Shown here: piece by piece, positions 26,540-35,174 of the stretch | Layout of the letters: every line of letters starts with the position of its first letter | How positions within the stretch are numbered: position 1 is the first letter of the stretch | NCBI GenBank assembly: GCA_020634455.1 | Contig: JACKBQ010000002.1 | Coordinates: forward strand, 2,152,604 to 2,216,603 | Source: Ardenticatenaceae bacterium | GTDB lineage: Bacteria > Chloroflexota > Anaerolineae > Promineifilales > Promineifilaceae | Length of the DNA: 64,000 nt | Direction: 5' to 3' | Program-made: the position numbers and the translations under genes | Notes under the pieces: model-generated | The model's input: the letters and a program-made list of their open reading frames with translations, nothing else | Told to the model about the DNA's origin: nothing | Databases searched by the model: none

Positions 26540-27322
26540 CTATGCAATACGCCGCTGCCGGGCTGCTTCAAACAGCAGCACCCCGGCTGCAACGGCCGCA
26601 TTTAGCGATTCTGTTTGGCTATGCATGGGAATGGTAACCGGGTGGGTTGCCACCTGCCGCGCTTCGTCCCCCGCCCCTGCCGCTTCGCTACCAATGATAA
26701 TGGCAGAAGGTTGCGTCCAGTTTACGGCCGTATAAACCCTGTCTGCCTCAACGGTGGCTACCCAAACCTGCAACCCCTGCACCGTGGCGGCAATCTCAGC
26801 CCAGGTTTGGCTGTGAATGGGCAAACGCAGGTGTGCCCCCATGCTGCCCCGCACTACTTTGGGATTGTACAAATCCACACAATTTGGTCCCAGAAGCACC
26901 CCATCCACCCCGGCAGCGCCCGCTGTCCGCAGCATCGTGCCCAGGTTGCCCGGCGTGTTGATGGCATCCAGCACCAGCAGCAGCGTGGGCGTTGGTGGCA
27001 GCGGGCGCGGCTGCATGGGCAACACGGCCAGAATGCCCGGCGGGGTGCTGGTATCACTCATCGCTTGCATCACCACCTCGCTAACGGGCAGGGCGGTAAA
27101 TTGTCCCAGGCTGTTGAGTTGTTGTAGAATGTGGGCATGAACGGCCGTTTCCAGCCACCGTTCCGTATAAAAAAGCAGCTCCGGCAAACGCGCCATCGCC
27201 ACCAGCTCCCTTAGCCAACGCGTCCCTTCCACCACATACTGCTTCTCCTGGTTGCGAAAACGGCGGTCGGCCTGTAAACGCCGCACAAACTTCACTTTGG
27301 CATTACTTGAACTGGTAATCAT
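26540..27322 (-). CDS. SpoU/TrmH-family RNA 2'-O-methyltransferase
   Basis: 260 residues. An N-terminal substrate-binding domain (SNAKVKFVRRLQADRRFRNQ, as in RlmB-like proteins) is followed by the trefoil-knot SPOUT domain: LLVLDAINTPGNLGTMLRTA, NPKVVRGSMGAHLRLPI and HSQTESLNAAVAAGVLLFEA, the three SpoU motifs with the catalytic Asn/Arg/Ser. It probably methylates 23S rRNA or tRNA ribose; the exact site is not decidable. Its ATG diverges from the UbiA gene. The 254 bases downstream, up to the CheB-CheR kinase, hold nothing I recognise. Confidence 0.85.
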   Translation of the reverse strand: MITSSSNAKVKFVRRLQADRRFRNQEKQYVVEGTRWLRELVAMARLPELLFYTERWLETAVHAHILQQLNSLGQFTALPVSEVVMQAMSDTSTPPGILAVLPMQPRPLPPTPTLLLVLDAINTPGNLGTMLRTAGAAGVDGVLLGPNCVDLYNPKVVRGSMGAHLRLPIHSQTWAEIAATVQGLQVWVATVEADRVYTAVNWTQPSAIIIGSEAAGAGDEARQVATHPVTIPMHSQTESLNAAVAAGVLLFEAARQRRIA

Positions 27323-27401
27323 TCTTCCATTGTATCTTTTTTATCGTTTTCGGGTTATGCAAAATAATAAATCATTCCTAAAAAATTCGGAGGCAGTTTC
27401 A

Positions 27402-28241
27402 ATGTTGAATGAGTTGAAAGGATTGTACAAAATCAGTCGCCCGTTGACGACGTTAACGGGAGGGCTGGCCGTGCTGCTAGGTGGCTATGTGGCAGGCACA
27501 GGTGCCTGGGGCAAGGTGATTTTGGCTATTTTGGCCACTTGGTGCATCAGCGCCGCCGCCAATGCCTGGAACGATTATCGGGACATTGAAATTGACAAGA
27601 TTAACCAGCCGAAACGGCCGTTGCCCGCAGGTCTCGTTTCCCCCAAAAATGCCCTCATCTTTGCCGTCGTTATTACCGGTCTTTCCATTTTGTTGGCTGC
27701 CTTCATCAACCTGACCGCCTTTTTCATTGCCCTGGTTTCCGCCCTCTTGCTCTACCTTTACTCCTGGCGGCTCAAAAGCACCGTCCTCATGGGCAATGCC
27801 GTCGTGGCCGCCATTTCAGCCATGAGCGCCATATTTGGCGGCATCGCGGCGGGCAATCCGCGCCCATCCCTTTGGCTGGCAGCCATCATCGCCTCCGCCA
27901 TTATGGGGCGTGAAGTGCTAAAAACATTGGCAGATTATGAAGGGGATTTGCGCCAACGCTGCCGCACCATTGCTACCGTCTGGGGGCGACGCCCGGCGCG
28001 GATTGTGTTCTACATTTTGGCATCGGGGACGCTGGTGGTGATGATGGTTCCGTACATCCTGGATGTGTACCGCCCAGTGTACGCGCTTATTGTGGCGCTG
28101 GGCGTCTACCCGGTGTTGCTGTACGTGCTGCTGCGCGTCACCCGCGAACGCACTGGCCCGCAGCTGGAAAAGCTCAGCCAGCTCATGAAGTATGATTTTA
28201 TGATCTGGTTTGTGGCGGTACTACTAGGTGCCGCTTCCTGA
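27402..28241 (+). CDS. UbiA-family prenyltransferase
   Basis: 279 residues with eight or nine membrane helices. The first Asp-rich motif is NAWNDYRDIEIDKINQPKRP and the second ADYEGDLRQRC, which bind the prenyl diphosphate through magnesium. The short length and sequence style resemble the archaeal-type digeranylgeranylglyceryl-phosphate synthase branch more than UbiA or MenA proper, so it may attach an isoprenoid to a quinone, a (bacterio)chlorophyll or a glycerol-phosphate. The ATG at 27402 follows TTCGGAGG; the open frame begins 50 codons earlier inside the divergent methyltransferase. Confidence 0.8.
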   Translation: MLNELKGLYKISRPLTTLTGGLAVLLGGYVAGTGAWGKVILAILATWCISAAANAWNDYRDIEIDKINQPKRPLPAGLVSPKNALIFAVVITGLSILLAAFINLTAFFIALVSALLLYLYSWRLKSTVLMGNAVVAAISAMSAIFGGIAAGNPRPSLWLAAIIASAIMGREVLKTLADYEGDLRQRCRTIATVWGRRPARIVFYILASGTLVVMMVPYILDVYRPVYALIVALGVYPVLLYVLLRVTRERTGPQLEKLSQLMKYDFMIWFVAVLLGAAS

Positions 28242-28297
28242 TCGGTAATCGGTAAGCAGCACCGATAACCGATTACCGTTTACTGATTACCGATTAC
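28240..28297. terminator. Word-repeat hairpin between convergent UbiA and ppk genes
   Basis: CGGTAATCGGTAA is followed by two inverted copies made of GATTACCG words (ATAACCGATTACCG, TGATTACCGATTACCG). It lies between converging genes and could terminate both. On the ppk side the repeat encodes the last residues VIGNQ and the stop codon. Confidence 0.6.
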
Positions 28298-30403
28298 CGG
28301 CAACACCGTGGGGTCAAATGGCGGCTCTTCCCCACTGTAACGGCCGTTTAGTAACCAAAGCTGGCTGTTAAACGGTATTTCCCCTTCCCCTACCTGATCG
28401 ATGGCTGGTAAGTAACGGCCGTCCGATTGCAGCAGATGTGCTTTTGCCGTATCGTGCAGGTAGGTGGCCAAAATAGGAATGATCTGCTGCCGTTCAGACT
28501 CTTCCTCAATCGGAAACAGCACCTCCACCCGACGATTAATGTTGCGCGGCATCGGGTCGGCGCTGCCAATGTAAATATCCGGGTCCCCTTGATTGTGGAA
28601 ATAATAAATGCGGCTGTGCTCCAAAAAACGGCCGACAACGCTCTTCACCCGAATATTGTCGCTAACCCCCTTCACCCCTGGGCGCAAGCAGCAAAAACCG
28701 CGAATAATCAAATCCACCTGCACCCCAGCCTGCGATGCCAGGTACAAGCTCCGAATCACACCCGGATCAACCAGCGAATTAGCCTTGATGACGATACGCC
28801 CTTTTTTGCCCAGCGCCGTTTCCTGCTCAATCAACCGTAGCAAATTCTCCCGCAGATTCACCGGCGCAACCCAAAACTTGCGGTATGCCACCTGCTTGGA
28901 ATAACCCGTCAGGTAATTAAACACCTCAGAAGCATCAGCCCCCATCTCATCGTCACTGGTAATCATACCCATATCCGTGTAAAGGCGTGCCGTAATCGTG
29001 TTGTAATTGCCAGTAGCCACATGCACATAGCGACGAATGCCATCCCGCTCGCGGCGAACTACCAGGCACAATTTACAATGCGTTTTCAACCCAATGACAC
29101 CATACGCCACATGCACGCCCGCACGCTCCAGCGCCTTGGCCCATTCAATATTAGACTCCTCATCAAACCGGGCTTTTAGCTCCACCAAAACCGCCACCTG
29201 CTTGCCATTTTCCCGCGCCTTCATGAGGGCATGAACAATTGGCGGGTTTGGCCCCACCCGGTAAAGCGTTTGCTTAATGGCTAAAACGTTTGGATCTTCG
29301 GCCGCAGCTTTTACAAAATCAACAACTGGCAAAAAGCTGTCAAATGGCGTGTGAATCAGAACATTGTGGCGCTGCAAGATGTTAAAAATATTATCTCCTG
29401 AGCGCAGGTTAGTCGGTACGGTTGGTTGAAACCCCTCATCTTTCAGTTCAGGACGCTCTAGTTTGTGCAGTTCCCAAAGGCTACTCAAGCCCAGCGGCCC
29501 ATTTGTGGCATACACATCTGTGGCATTCACCTCCAAGTTGTTAATCAAAATCGAACGGATGGTATCGGGGGTGTCCTCATCAATTTCCAAGCGCACCACG
29601 CGGCCAAAATGGCGCTGACGTAAATTTTCTTCCATCGTTAGCAGCAAATCGTCCGCTTCCTCTTCCTGAATTTCCATGTCTGTATTACGCGTAACGCGGA
29701 AAGGATAGGCAGCACGGACATCCATACCAGGGAACAATCTGTCCAGGTTGGCACCGATAATTTGCTCCAGCCAGATAAATTTTTGGGTCGTGGGGGGCAG
29801 CAGCTCATCTGGGTCTAGCGGGTTGAGCGGCACCAGCCGGGGGAGCGTAGCGGGTACTTTGACGCGGGCAAAATGAATTTCTGCCGTTTCCGGGTCTCGC
29901 ACTTCCACAGCCAGGTTGAGGCTGAGGTTGGAAATATGCGGGAAAGGGTGGGTGGGATCGAACACCAGTGGGGTGAGTACGGGAAATATCTCTTTTTCAA
30001 AATAGGCGGCCAGCTTTTTTTGTTGGCGTGTTTTTAGCTGACTATAATCCAGGGTATGAATCCCTGCCTCAGCCAGAGCGGGTTGAAGCATATCTAGCCA
30101 GTAGCTGGTGGCCTGGGCAAAAAGCTGGGTGCCAGCACGGTGGATGGCCACAAGCTGTTCGCGTGGCGTCAGGCCGTCGGCGGGGCGGTCGGTAATGCCC
30201 AGCAGCACTTGCTGCTTTAAGCCAGAGACACGCACCATGAAAAATTCATCCATGTTGCCGCTGAAGATGGCCAGGAATTTGACGCGTTCCAGCAGGGGAT
30301 GCTCAGGGTTTTCGCACTCTTCCAAGACGCGACGATTAAATTCGATATTACTCAGTTCTCGGTTAATATACAGGCTAGGGTTTTTCAGGTCTATCTCGGA
30401 CAT
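28280..30403 (-). CDS. ppk: Polyphosphate kinase 1
   Basis: Makes polyphosphate from ATP reversibly. 707 residues, the usual size. The N-terminal domain starts with SLYINRELSNIEFNRRVLEE. The two catalytic-domain histidines are visible in YVHVATGNYN (phospho-His) and GLKTHCKLCLVV, with the magnesium/ATP region (ARFDEESNIEWAKALERAGV) between. The ATG at 30403 is only three bases from the divergent ATG of the CapA-like gene. The C-terminal five residues are encoded by a word-repeat. Confidence 0.95.
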   Translation of the reverse strand: MSEIDLKNPSLYINRELSNIEFNRRVLEECENPEHPLLERVKFLAIFSGNMDEFFMVRVSGLKQQVLLGITDRPADGLTPREQLVAIHRAGTQLFAQATSYWLDMLQPALAEAGIHTLDYSQLKTRQQKKLAAYFEKEIFPVLTPLVFDPTHPFPHISNLSLNLAVEVRDPETAEIHFARVKVPATLPRLVPLNPLDPDELLPPTTQKFIWLEQIIGANLDRLFPGMDVRAAYPFRVTRNTDMEIQEEEADDLLLTMEENLRQRHFGRVVRLEIDEDTPDTIRSILINNLEVNATDVYATNGPLGLSSLWELHKLERPELKDEGFQPTVPTNLRSGDNIFNILQRHNVLIHTPFDSFLPVVDFVKAAAEDPNVLAIKQTLYRVGPNPPIVHALMKARENGKQVAVLVELKARFDEESNIEWAKALERAGVHVAYGVIGLKTHCKLCLVVRRERDGIRRYVHVATGNYNTITARLYTDMGMITSDDEMGADASEVFNYLTGYSKQVAYRKFWVAPVNLRENLLRLIEQETALGKKGRIVIKANSLVDPGVIRSLYLASQAGVQVDLIIRGFCCLRPGVKGVSDNIRVKSVVGRFLEHSRIYYFHNQGDPDIYIGSADPMPRNINRRVEVLFPIEEESERQQIIPILATYLHDTAKAHLLQSDGRYLPAIDQVGEGEIPFNSQLWLLNGRYSGEEPPFDPTVLPVIGNQ

Positions 30404-30406
30404 AAG

Positions 30407-32107
30407 ATGATTTTTCGTGTGAAGGTTTGGACTAACGGACAACGTTTGGTAGGGGGATTATATCTTTTTGCCCTGTTCTGGCTAACTGCGTGCGGAACTT
30501 CTGAGGTACGGCCGTTTCCCACGGCCGTTTCCACCCACACACAGCCCCTCACCCCACCGCCCACACCCAGCCTGGCCCTGCCGCTACCCACTGGCGAACT
30601 GCCGCCCACGCCCGCCATCCCCGGTGTGCTGCCCGCTACTGCTACGGCAACGGCCGTTCCCCCCATCACCCTCAGCGCAGACCCCGGCGTGCCACAGGAT
30701 TTGGTTCGCGCTGCCCAAGCGTTTGCAGCCCAAAACCGCACCTTTGCCTGGGCAGAAGGCGACGCTGCCGACGTGCAGCTGACGCTGGCAGACGGTGCGC
30801 CGCTGGCAAACTGGGTGTACGTAGTCGCCGCCCCCTTCGCCACGGTGCCGGATGAGATTTCGCTGGCGGAAGTGCAGAATAAATGGCAGCAGGGCGGGGC
30901 GGTTTTTGCCACAAATGAGGTGGCTGTTCTCGGACAACCCAGTCCCACCATCACATTTTCGGCGGATGTGGCGGAATTGAGCGAACTGGCTTGGGCGGAA
31001 CGGCCGTCTCTACTCATTCTTCCGTTTGACGCGCTGCAACCCGACCTGAAGCTGCTGCGGCTGGACGGTGTTTCCCCCCTGGTGCCCGATTTTGACCCGG
31101 CAAGCTACCCGTTGACGCTGGCCGTGAATCTGGTGGGGGAGGAAACGGCCGTTGCCCAATTTCTCACCGCCTGGGACGGCCCCACCACCAACTGGGACGC
31201 CAGCCAGCTCACCCGCGTCGCCCTCAGCGGCGTGACGGCGCTCACCCGCTCCACCGGCTACCACATGGAGATTTTTGGCGTGCTGGCTCCGGGGCGAGAC
31301 GTTGGCCCGGTGCTGCAAACGGCCGACATTGCCCACATCAGCAACGAGGTCTCTTTTTCGCCCAATTGCCCCATCCCCAGCCCCATCGGTGGCACCAGCT
31401 TTTGCTCCCGCGAGAACTATTTTGAGCTGCTCACCTGGCTGGGCGTGGACGTGGTGGAGCTGACGGGCAACCATCTCAACGATTTTGGCACCCAGGCAAT
31501 GCTGCATTCGCTCGATTTGTACGCGGCGGCGGGCATTCCGGTGTACGGCGGCGGCGCAGATGCCGTCAGCGCCCAGGCTCCGGCTTTGTTTGAGCACAAC
31601 GGCAACCGAATCGCGCTCATCGGCTGCAATCCGTTTGGGCCGCCGTACGCCTGGGCTGGCCCCACCAAGCCGGGCGCACGCCCCTGCGATGCAGAATTTG
31701 AGGGGCAAATTCGCCAACTGGCCGACGACGGCTATCTGGTGCTTGCCACGCTGCAATACGATGAGTTCTACCATTACCAGGCAACGGCGCAGCAGCGGAA
31801 AGATTTTGCCGAGGTGATAGCGGCGGGGGCAACGGCCGTTTCCGGCAGTCAGGCGCATCATGCCCAGGGGTTTGCCTTTGTGGATGGCAAATTTGTCCAT
31901 TACGGGCTGGGTAATTTGTTTTTCGACCAGATGGACAGGCTGGGCACGCGCCAGACGTTTGTGGATACCTACGTGATTTATAACGGCCGTTTGCTCAGCG
32001 TCGAGCTGTGGACGGGACTGATCGAAAATTACTGCTGCCCGCGAGAAATGAGTGCTGCGGAGAGAGAGGCGGTGTTAACGGCCGTTTTTCAGGCAAGTGA
32101 TTGGTAA
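30407..32107 (+). CDS. CapA-family lipoprotein
   Basis: 566 residues. A lipoprotein signal peptide ends at LFWLTAC (residue about 23), followed by a Thr/Pro-rich linker of about 70 residues. Residues 280-540 carry the CapA metallophosphatase-like fold: ELTGNHLNDFG, GCNPFGPP, ATLQYDEFYHY, SGSQAHHAQG and VHYGLGNLFFDQ. CapA proteins are linked to poly-gamma-glutamate capsules, but no other cap gene is nearby. In this copy the first domain strand begins MEIFGVLAPGRDVGPVLQTA, so the usual first metal-binding GD site looks altered. A later TTG start at about 30446 is possible. Confidence 0.75.
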   Translation: MIFRVKVWTNGQRLVGGLYLFALFWLTACGTSEVRPFPTAVSTHTQPLTPPPTPSLALPLPTGELPPTPAIPGVLPATATATAVPPITLSADPGVPQDLVRAAQAFAAQNRTFAWAEGDAADVQLTLADGAPLANWVYVVAAPFATVPDEISLAEVQNKWQQGGAVFATNEVAVLGQPSPTITFSADVAELSELAWAERPSLLILPFDALQPDLKLLRLDGVSPLVPDFDPASYPLTLAVNLVGEETAVAQFLTAWDGPTTNWDASQLTRVALSGVTALTRSTGYHMEIFGVLAPGRDVGPVLQTADIAHISNEVSFSPNCPIPSPIGGTSFCSRENYFELLTWLGVDVVELTGNHLNDFGTQAMLHSLDLYAAAGIPVYGGGADAVSAQAPALFEHNGNRIALIGCNPFGPPYAWAGPTKPGARPCDAEFEGQIRQLADDGYLVLATLQYDEFYHYQATAQQRKDFAEVIAAGATAVSGSQAHHAQGFAFVDGKFVHYGLGNLFFDQMDRLGTRQTFVDTYVIYNGRLLSVELWTGLIENYCCPREMSAAEREAVLTAVFQASDW

Positions 32108-32148
32108 GAAAATTTAAGGTGAAAAACTTTGAAACAAGGGATGGAACG

Positions 32149-33165
32149 ATGAATAGGACAACATTTTGGATTTTGTTGACGGCCGTTTTACTTGTAGCGC
32201 TCATAAGTTGTGCACGCACCCAACAGGTAGATGAAGTAATTGCAACCGCCACCGTGAGCAGCTCAGATTTTGATAGCGTCGCGGTTGTTCCCACAATAAT
32301 TCCAGAAACGAGCACCCCAACACCTTCCTCAACGCCGACCGCAACCTTAACAGCGACACCAGAGCCGACACATACTGCAACTCTCATGCCAACGGCAACT
32401 ATTCTACCGACAGAAACTACTACGCCTCTCCCAACTTTGCCACCGCTGCCTACGATTCCACCAAACCAGCGTGGCGAAAAGTATGATGAGTTGATGACAA
32501 CAAACAATGGCTGCCAGTTACCTTGCTGGTGGGGTTTAAAGATGGGAATCAGCACATTTGACGAAGTTATTCAACTTTATTCACAATTTGACCCATTTAT
32601 AACTGTCCAGGAATATCCAGAAGAAATTGCTATTGTGACGATGTTATTTGTTGCTCCAGAGATAGAAGACGGTAACCAAACCAGACATGTGTTTGTATTT
32701 TCAAATGATATTCTGATGGAGGCCGAGATTGAAGCTGTATTTTATAGAAACCTAAATCCTCTGGCCTTAATGGAAGAGTTTGGGCAACCAGTAGAAGTTT
32801 GGTTGTGGACGATTCCTGAGCCTTTTGAAGGAGTTATTCCTGCCAGTTTTCGTTTTTATTTTCCAGATGAAGGAATCCTTTCTTCATACGCAGAGTGGGC
32901 CGAGAATGTTGAAGAAAATGTGGAAGTCTGCTTTAGTGGTGATGGCGGAACAATACTTTTATTGTGGAATCCAGACATTTGGGACCCTGACGGAACAAAA
33001 AATTTTGCTGAACGCGCAAATACAAGTTCTGAATTGACTCTGGAAGGTCATCAGCCAATTAACCAGGTTAGTAACTGGGACGAAGAAGCTTTGTACACAA
33101 ATTTGCTCAACCCAAATTCAACAGAATGCCTACTTACACCATCAAATTTGTGGCAATCACCTTAA
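32149..33165 (+). CDS. Lipoprotein with Thr/Pro-rich linker, unknown function
   Basis: 338 residues. The signal peptide MNRTTFWILLTAVLLVALISC ends in a lipobox; a Thr/Pro linker (TPTPSSTPTATLTATPEPTH) reaches residue 110, and a domain of about 220 residues begins with NGCQLPCWWGLKMGISTFDE. That phrase (CxLPCWWGI) recurs in Chloroflexota lipoproteins, but I know no function. Base composition is AT-richer than its neighbours from about 32500 on. The gene starts 41 bases after the CapA-like stop. Confidence 0.6.
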   Translation: MNRTTFWILLTAVLLVALISCARTQQVDEVIATATVSSSDFDSVAVVPTIIPETSTPTPSSTPTATLTATPEPTHTATLMPTATILPTETTTPLPTLPPLPTIPPNQRGEKYDELMTTNNGCQLPCWWGLKMGISTFDEVIQLYSQFDPFITVQEYPEEIAIVTMLFVAPEIEDGNQTRHVFVFSNDILMEAEIEAVFYRNLNPLALMEEFGQPVEVWLWTIPEPFEGVIPASFRFYFPDEGILSSYAEWAENVEENVEVCFSGDGGTILLLWNPDIWDPDGTKNFAERANTSSELTLEGHQPINQVSNWDEEALYTNLLNPNSTECLLTPSNLWQSP

Positions 33166-33189
33166 GAAACATTTCGCGCAACAATTCCC

Positions 33190-33240
33190 AAAATTGTCAT
33201 TCTGAACGAAGTGAAGAATCCCGCAAGGTTGCAATGGCCA
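33190..33240. repeat. Short dispersed-type repeat in a convergent gap
   Basis: TGTCATTCTGAACGAAGTGA continuing into AGAATCCCGCAAGG is a phrase I recognise as common intergenic filler in many environmental bacterial genomes, usually part of an imperfect hairpin. Only one copy is in this window. Confidence 0.35.
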
Positions 33241-33298
33241 ACTAGCTCGTTGAGCAAAGATTCTGGCAGTTGCCGCCTGGTCGGGCAACTGCCATCGG

Positions 33299-35077
33299 CT
33301 ACTTGCGGCGGAGCCAGGCAAAGGCCAGCAGGAGCACCCCCAGGCCAGTGCCACCCAGCACCCAGAATCCCAAGCCGGAACTGGCTTGCTCGGCAACCGC
33401 CTGTCCTGAATCTGTTGCAGAAATCGTTGCCTCCTCAGCTTCCACTGGTTCAGTAGCGGTGGGCACGCTGGCGATTTCGGTGGCTGGCGGTGGTTCGGTG
33501 GCAATTTTGGTAGGAACGGCCGTACTCGTCACCGTCGGCGTGTTTGATGGCAAAGGCACAGGCAGCATGTTGGTCGCCGTGGGGTACGGCGTCTCGGTCG
33601 GCGCGGGCGTATTGGTGGGCGCTGCGGTGGCGTTGCTCGTCGGCACAGCCTCCCCACCAGACCCAGACGTCGGCGTGTTGGCCGACGCCACCACCGGCGG
33701 CGTGGTGGAACCACCACCTACCCCTTCCTCCACCAAAAAGAGTGGTGCGCCACCCATGTAGCACTCCCCGGCACACCGCGCCCCCGTCAGCGAGATTGAG
33801 TAGCTGCCGCCTGTGGGGGTAACGGCCGTTTCCGTCCCGGTAATCGGGTCAACCAAAATCCCGGATGCCGCCAGCGCAGGCACATTCAGCGTCACGCTGC
33901 TGGCGGTGCGAGCCCACAGCACCCGCGTCACCCCCTGCGGCCTGTCGAATCGCACAATCGTGTAATTGCCCCCCTGCTCCCGCTGGATGGGGTAAGTAAA
34001 TCCCGCCAGATATTTGATCGTGTTTTGGTAAGCGTAAAAAGCGGGCCGTTTGGAAAAGTCGTACGGCCGTATCAACCCCCAAGACTCATCTCCCGGCGAA
34101 ATATTGATGTCAATCAGCTTGTACACCGCAATTCGCCCCGCGCCAGAGTAAAAGCCCAGCGCATACGCCTGCACGATGTACCACGCCTGCTGCTCCAAAT
34201 CCAGCTCAAACGACTGCACCACCACCGGCCACTCCGGGTCGCTGCTGGGCCGCGCGTTTGTCTCATTGATCCACACCGCCTTCAGCGGAATGCCCACCTG
34301 CTGCTGCACCGCAAACGCATTCCCCACAATTTGCGGAATCGTTTCCGGGCGGAAGTAAATGTGCAACGAAATCACGTCGAAGTAGTAATTATTGGCCGCC
34401 GCGTCTGGATCAGCTGCCACCATCTGCATAAAACGGCCCAGCCAGGTCGGGTCATGCCAATACGTCATCCCGCCCAGATGGATTTTGGCGTTGGGATCCA
34501 CCTGCTTGATGGCAATGTAGGCCACCTTCACCAGTTGGTAATAATCAGCCATCGAGCCGCTAAACTCATGCCCGTACACCTCAGCGGCGATGTCCGGCTC
34601 GTTCCAAACAATCCAGTTATGCACCCCGTGGGCGCTGTAGTAAGAAGCGACCCGCCGGGCGTAGTTGGCCCATAAGTTGCCCGGATCGTCCACGGGCAGG
34701 TAAAGGCCGCGCGGCACACCAGAGGCAAATTCGCCGTCGGTGGCCCAGTTGGGCGTGTTTTTCAGCAAGCCCACAACCGTTCGCCCTTGGGCCGTCGCTT
34801 CCGCCAGCCACTCCTCGTGGACGTGCAGGGTGTTCCAATCATTAGGGCCGGTGGGCTGAATTTCGTTCCAGTAAAAGAGAATGCGCTCCCAGCCGACGCC
34901 CAATTCGGCCGCTTCGCCGGGTGCCCAAAACGATTCCACCGCGCCAAAACGCGGGTCGCGGGCCGATTGTTGGTTGGGTGCGGCGGCTGCGGGGGGAACG
35001 GCCGTTTCTGGCCACACCCACACACCAACCAGCAAAAATAAAATCAAAAGTTTAAAACTATGTCTCTGTTGTTTCAC
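33299..35077 (-). CDS. Membrane-anchored glycoside hydrolase (GH-A clan, family uncertain)
   Basis: 592 residues. An N-terminal signal segment is followed by a TIM-barrel-like catalytic region (residues 45-350). The acid/base Glu is probably in HNWIVWNEPDIAAEV and the nucleophile Glu in KAVWINETNARP, the spacing and motif style of clan GH-A (GH39- or GH5-like). A small beta domain follows (350-430), then a Ser/Thr/Pro-rich stalk (440-560), a C-terminal membrane helix and the basic end WLRRK. The enzyme is therefore probably displayed on the cell surface. The substrate is not decidable. It diverges from the pentaheme cytochrome gene. Confidence 0.75.
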   Translation of the reverse strand: MKQQRHSFKLLILFLLVGVWVWPETAVPPAAAAPNQQSARDPRFGAVESFWAPGEAAELGVGWERILFYWNEIQPTGPNDWNTLHVHEEWLAEATAQGRTVVGLLKNTPNWATDGEFASGVPRGLYLPVDDPGNLWANYARRVASYYSAHGVHNWIVWNEPDIAAEVYGHEFSGSMADYYQLVKVAYIAIKQVDPNAKIHLGGMTYWHDPTWLGRFMQMVAADPDAAANNYYFDVISLHIYFRPETIPQIVGNAFAVQQQVGIPLKAVWINETNARPSSDPEWPVVVQSFELDLEQQAWYIVQAYALGFYSGAGRIAVYKLIDINISPGDESWGLIRPYDFSKRPAFYAYQNTIKYLAGFTYPIQREQGGNYTIVRFDRPQGVTRVLWARTASSVTLNVPALAASGILVDPITGTETAVTPTGGSYSISLTGARCAGECYMGGAPLFLVEEGVGGGSTTPPVVASANTPTSGSGGEAVPTSNATAAPTNTPAPTETPYPTATNMLPVPLPSNTPTVTSTAVPTKIATEPPPATEIASVPTATEPVEAEEATISATDSGQAVAEQASSGLGFWVLGGTGLGVLLLAFAWLRRK

Positions 35078-35119
35078 AGGCGTTATCTTTCCTTAATCGT
35101 CATGATTTGCAGGTGCGAT

Positions 35120-35125
35120 TATAAT
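35120..35125 (+). promoter_or_regulatory. Possible -10 box of the pentaheme gene
   Basis: TATAAT lies 50 bases before the ATG at 35175 in the divergent gap. No clear -35 is visible, so this is only suggestive. An ACGGCCGT palindrome follows immediately. Confidence 0.35.
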
Positions 35126-35174
35126 ACGGCCGTTCCCATCCGGGTACTCGTATTGCAAGTCGTAGAGGGATCGT

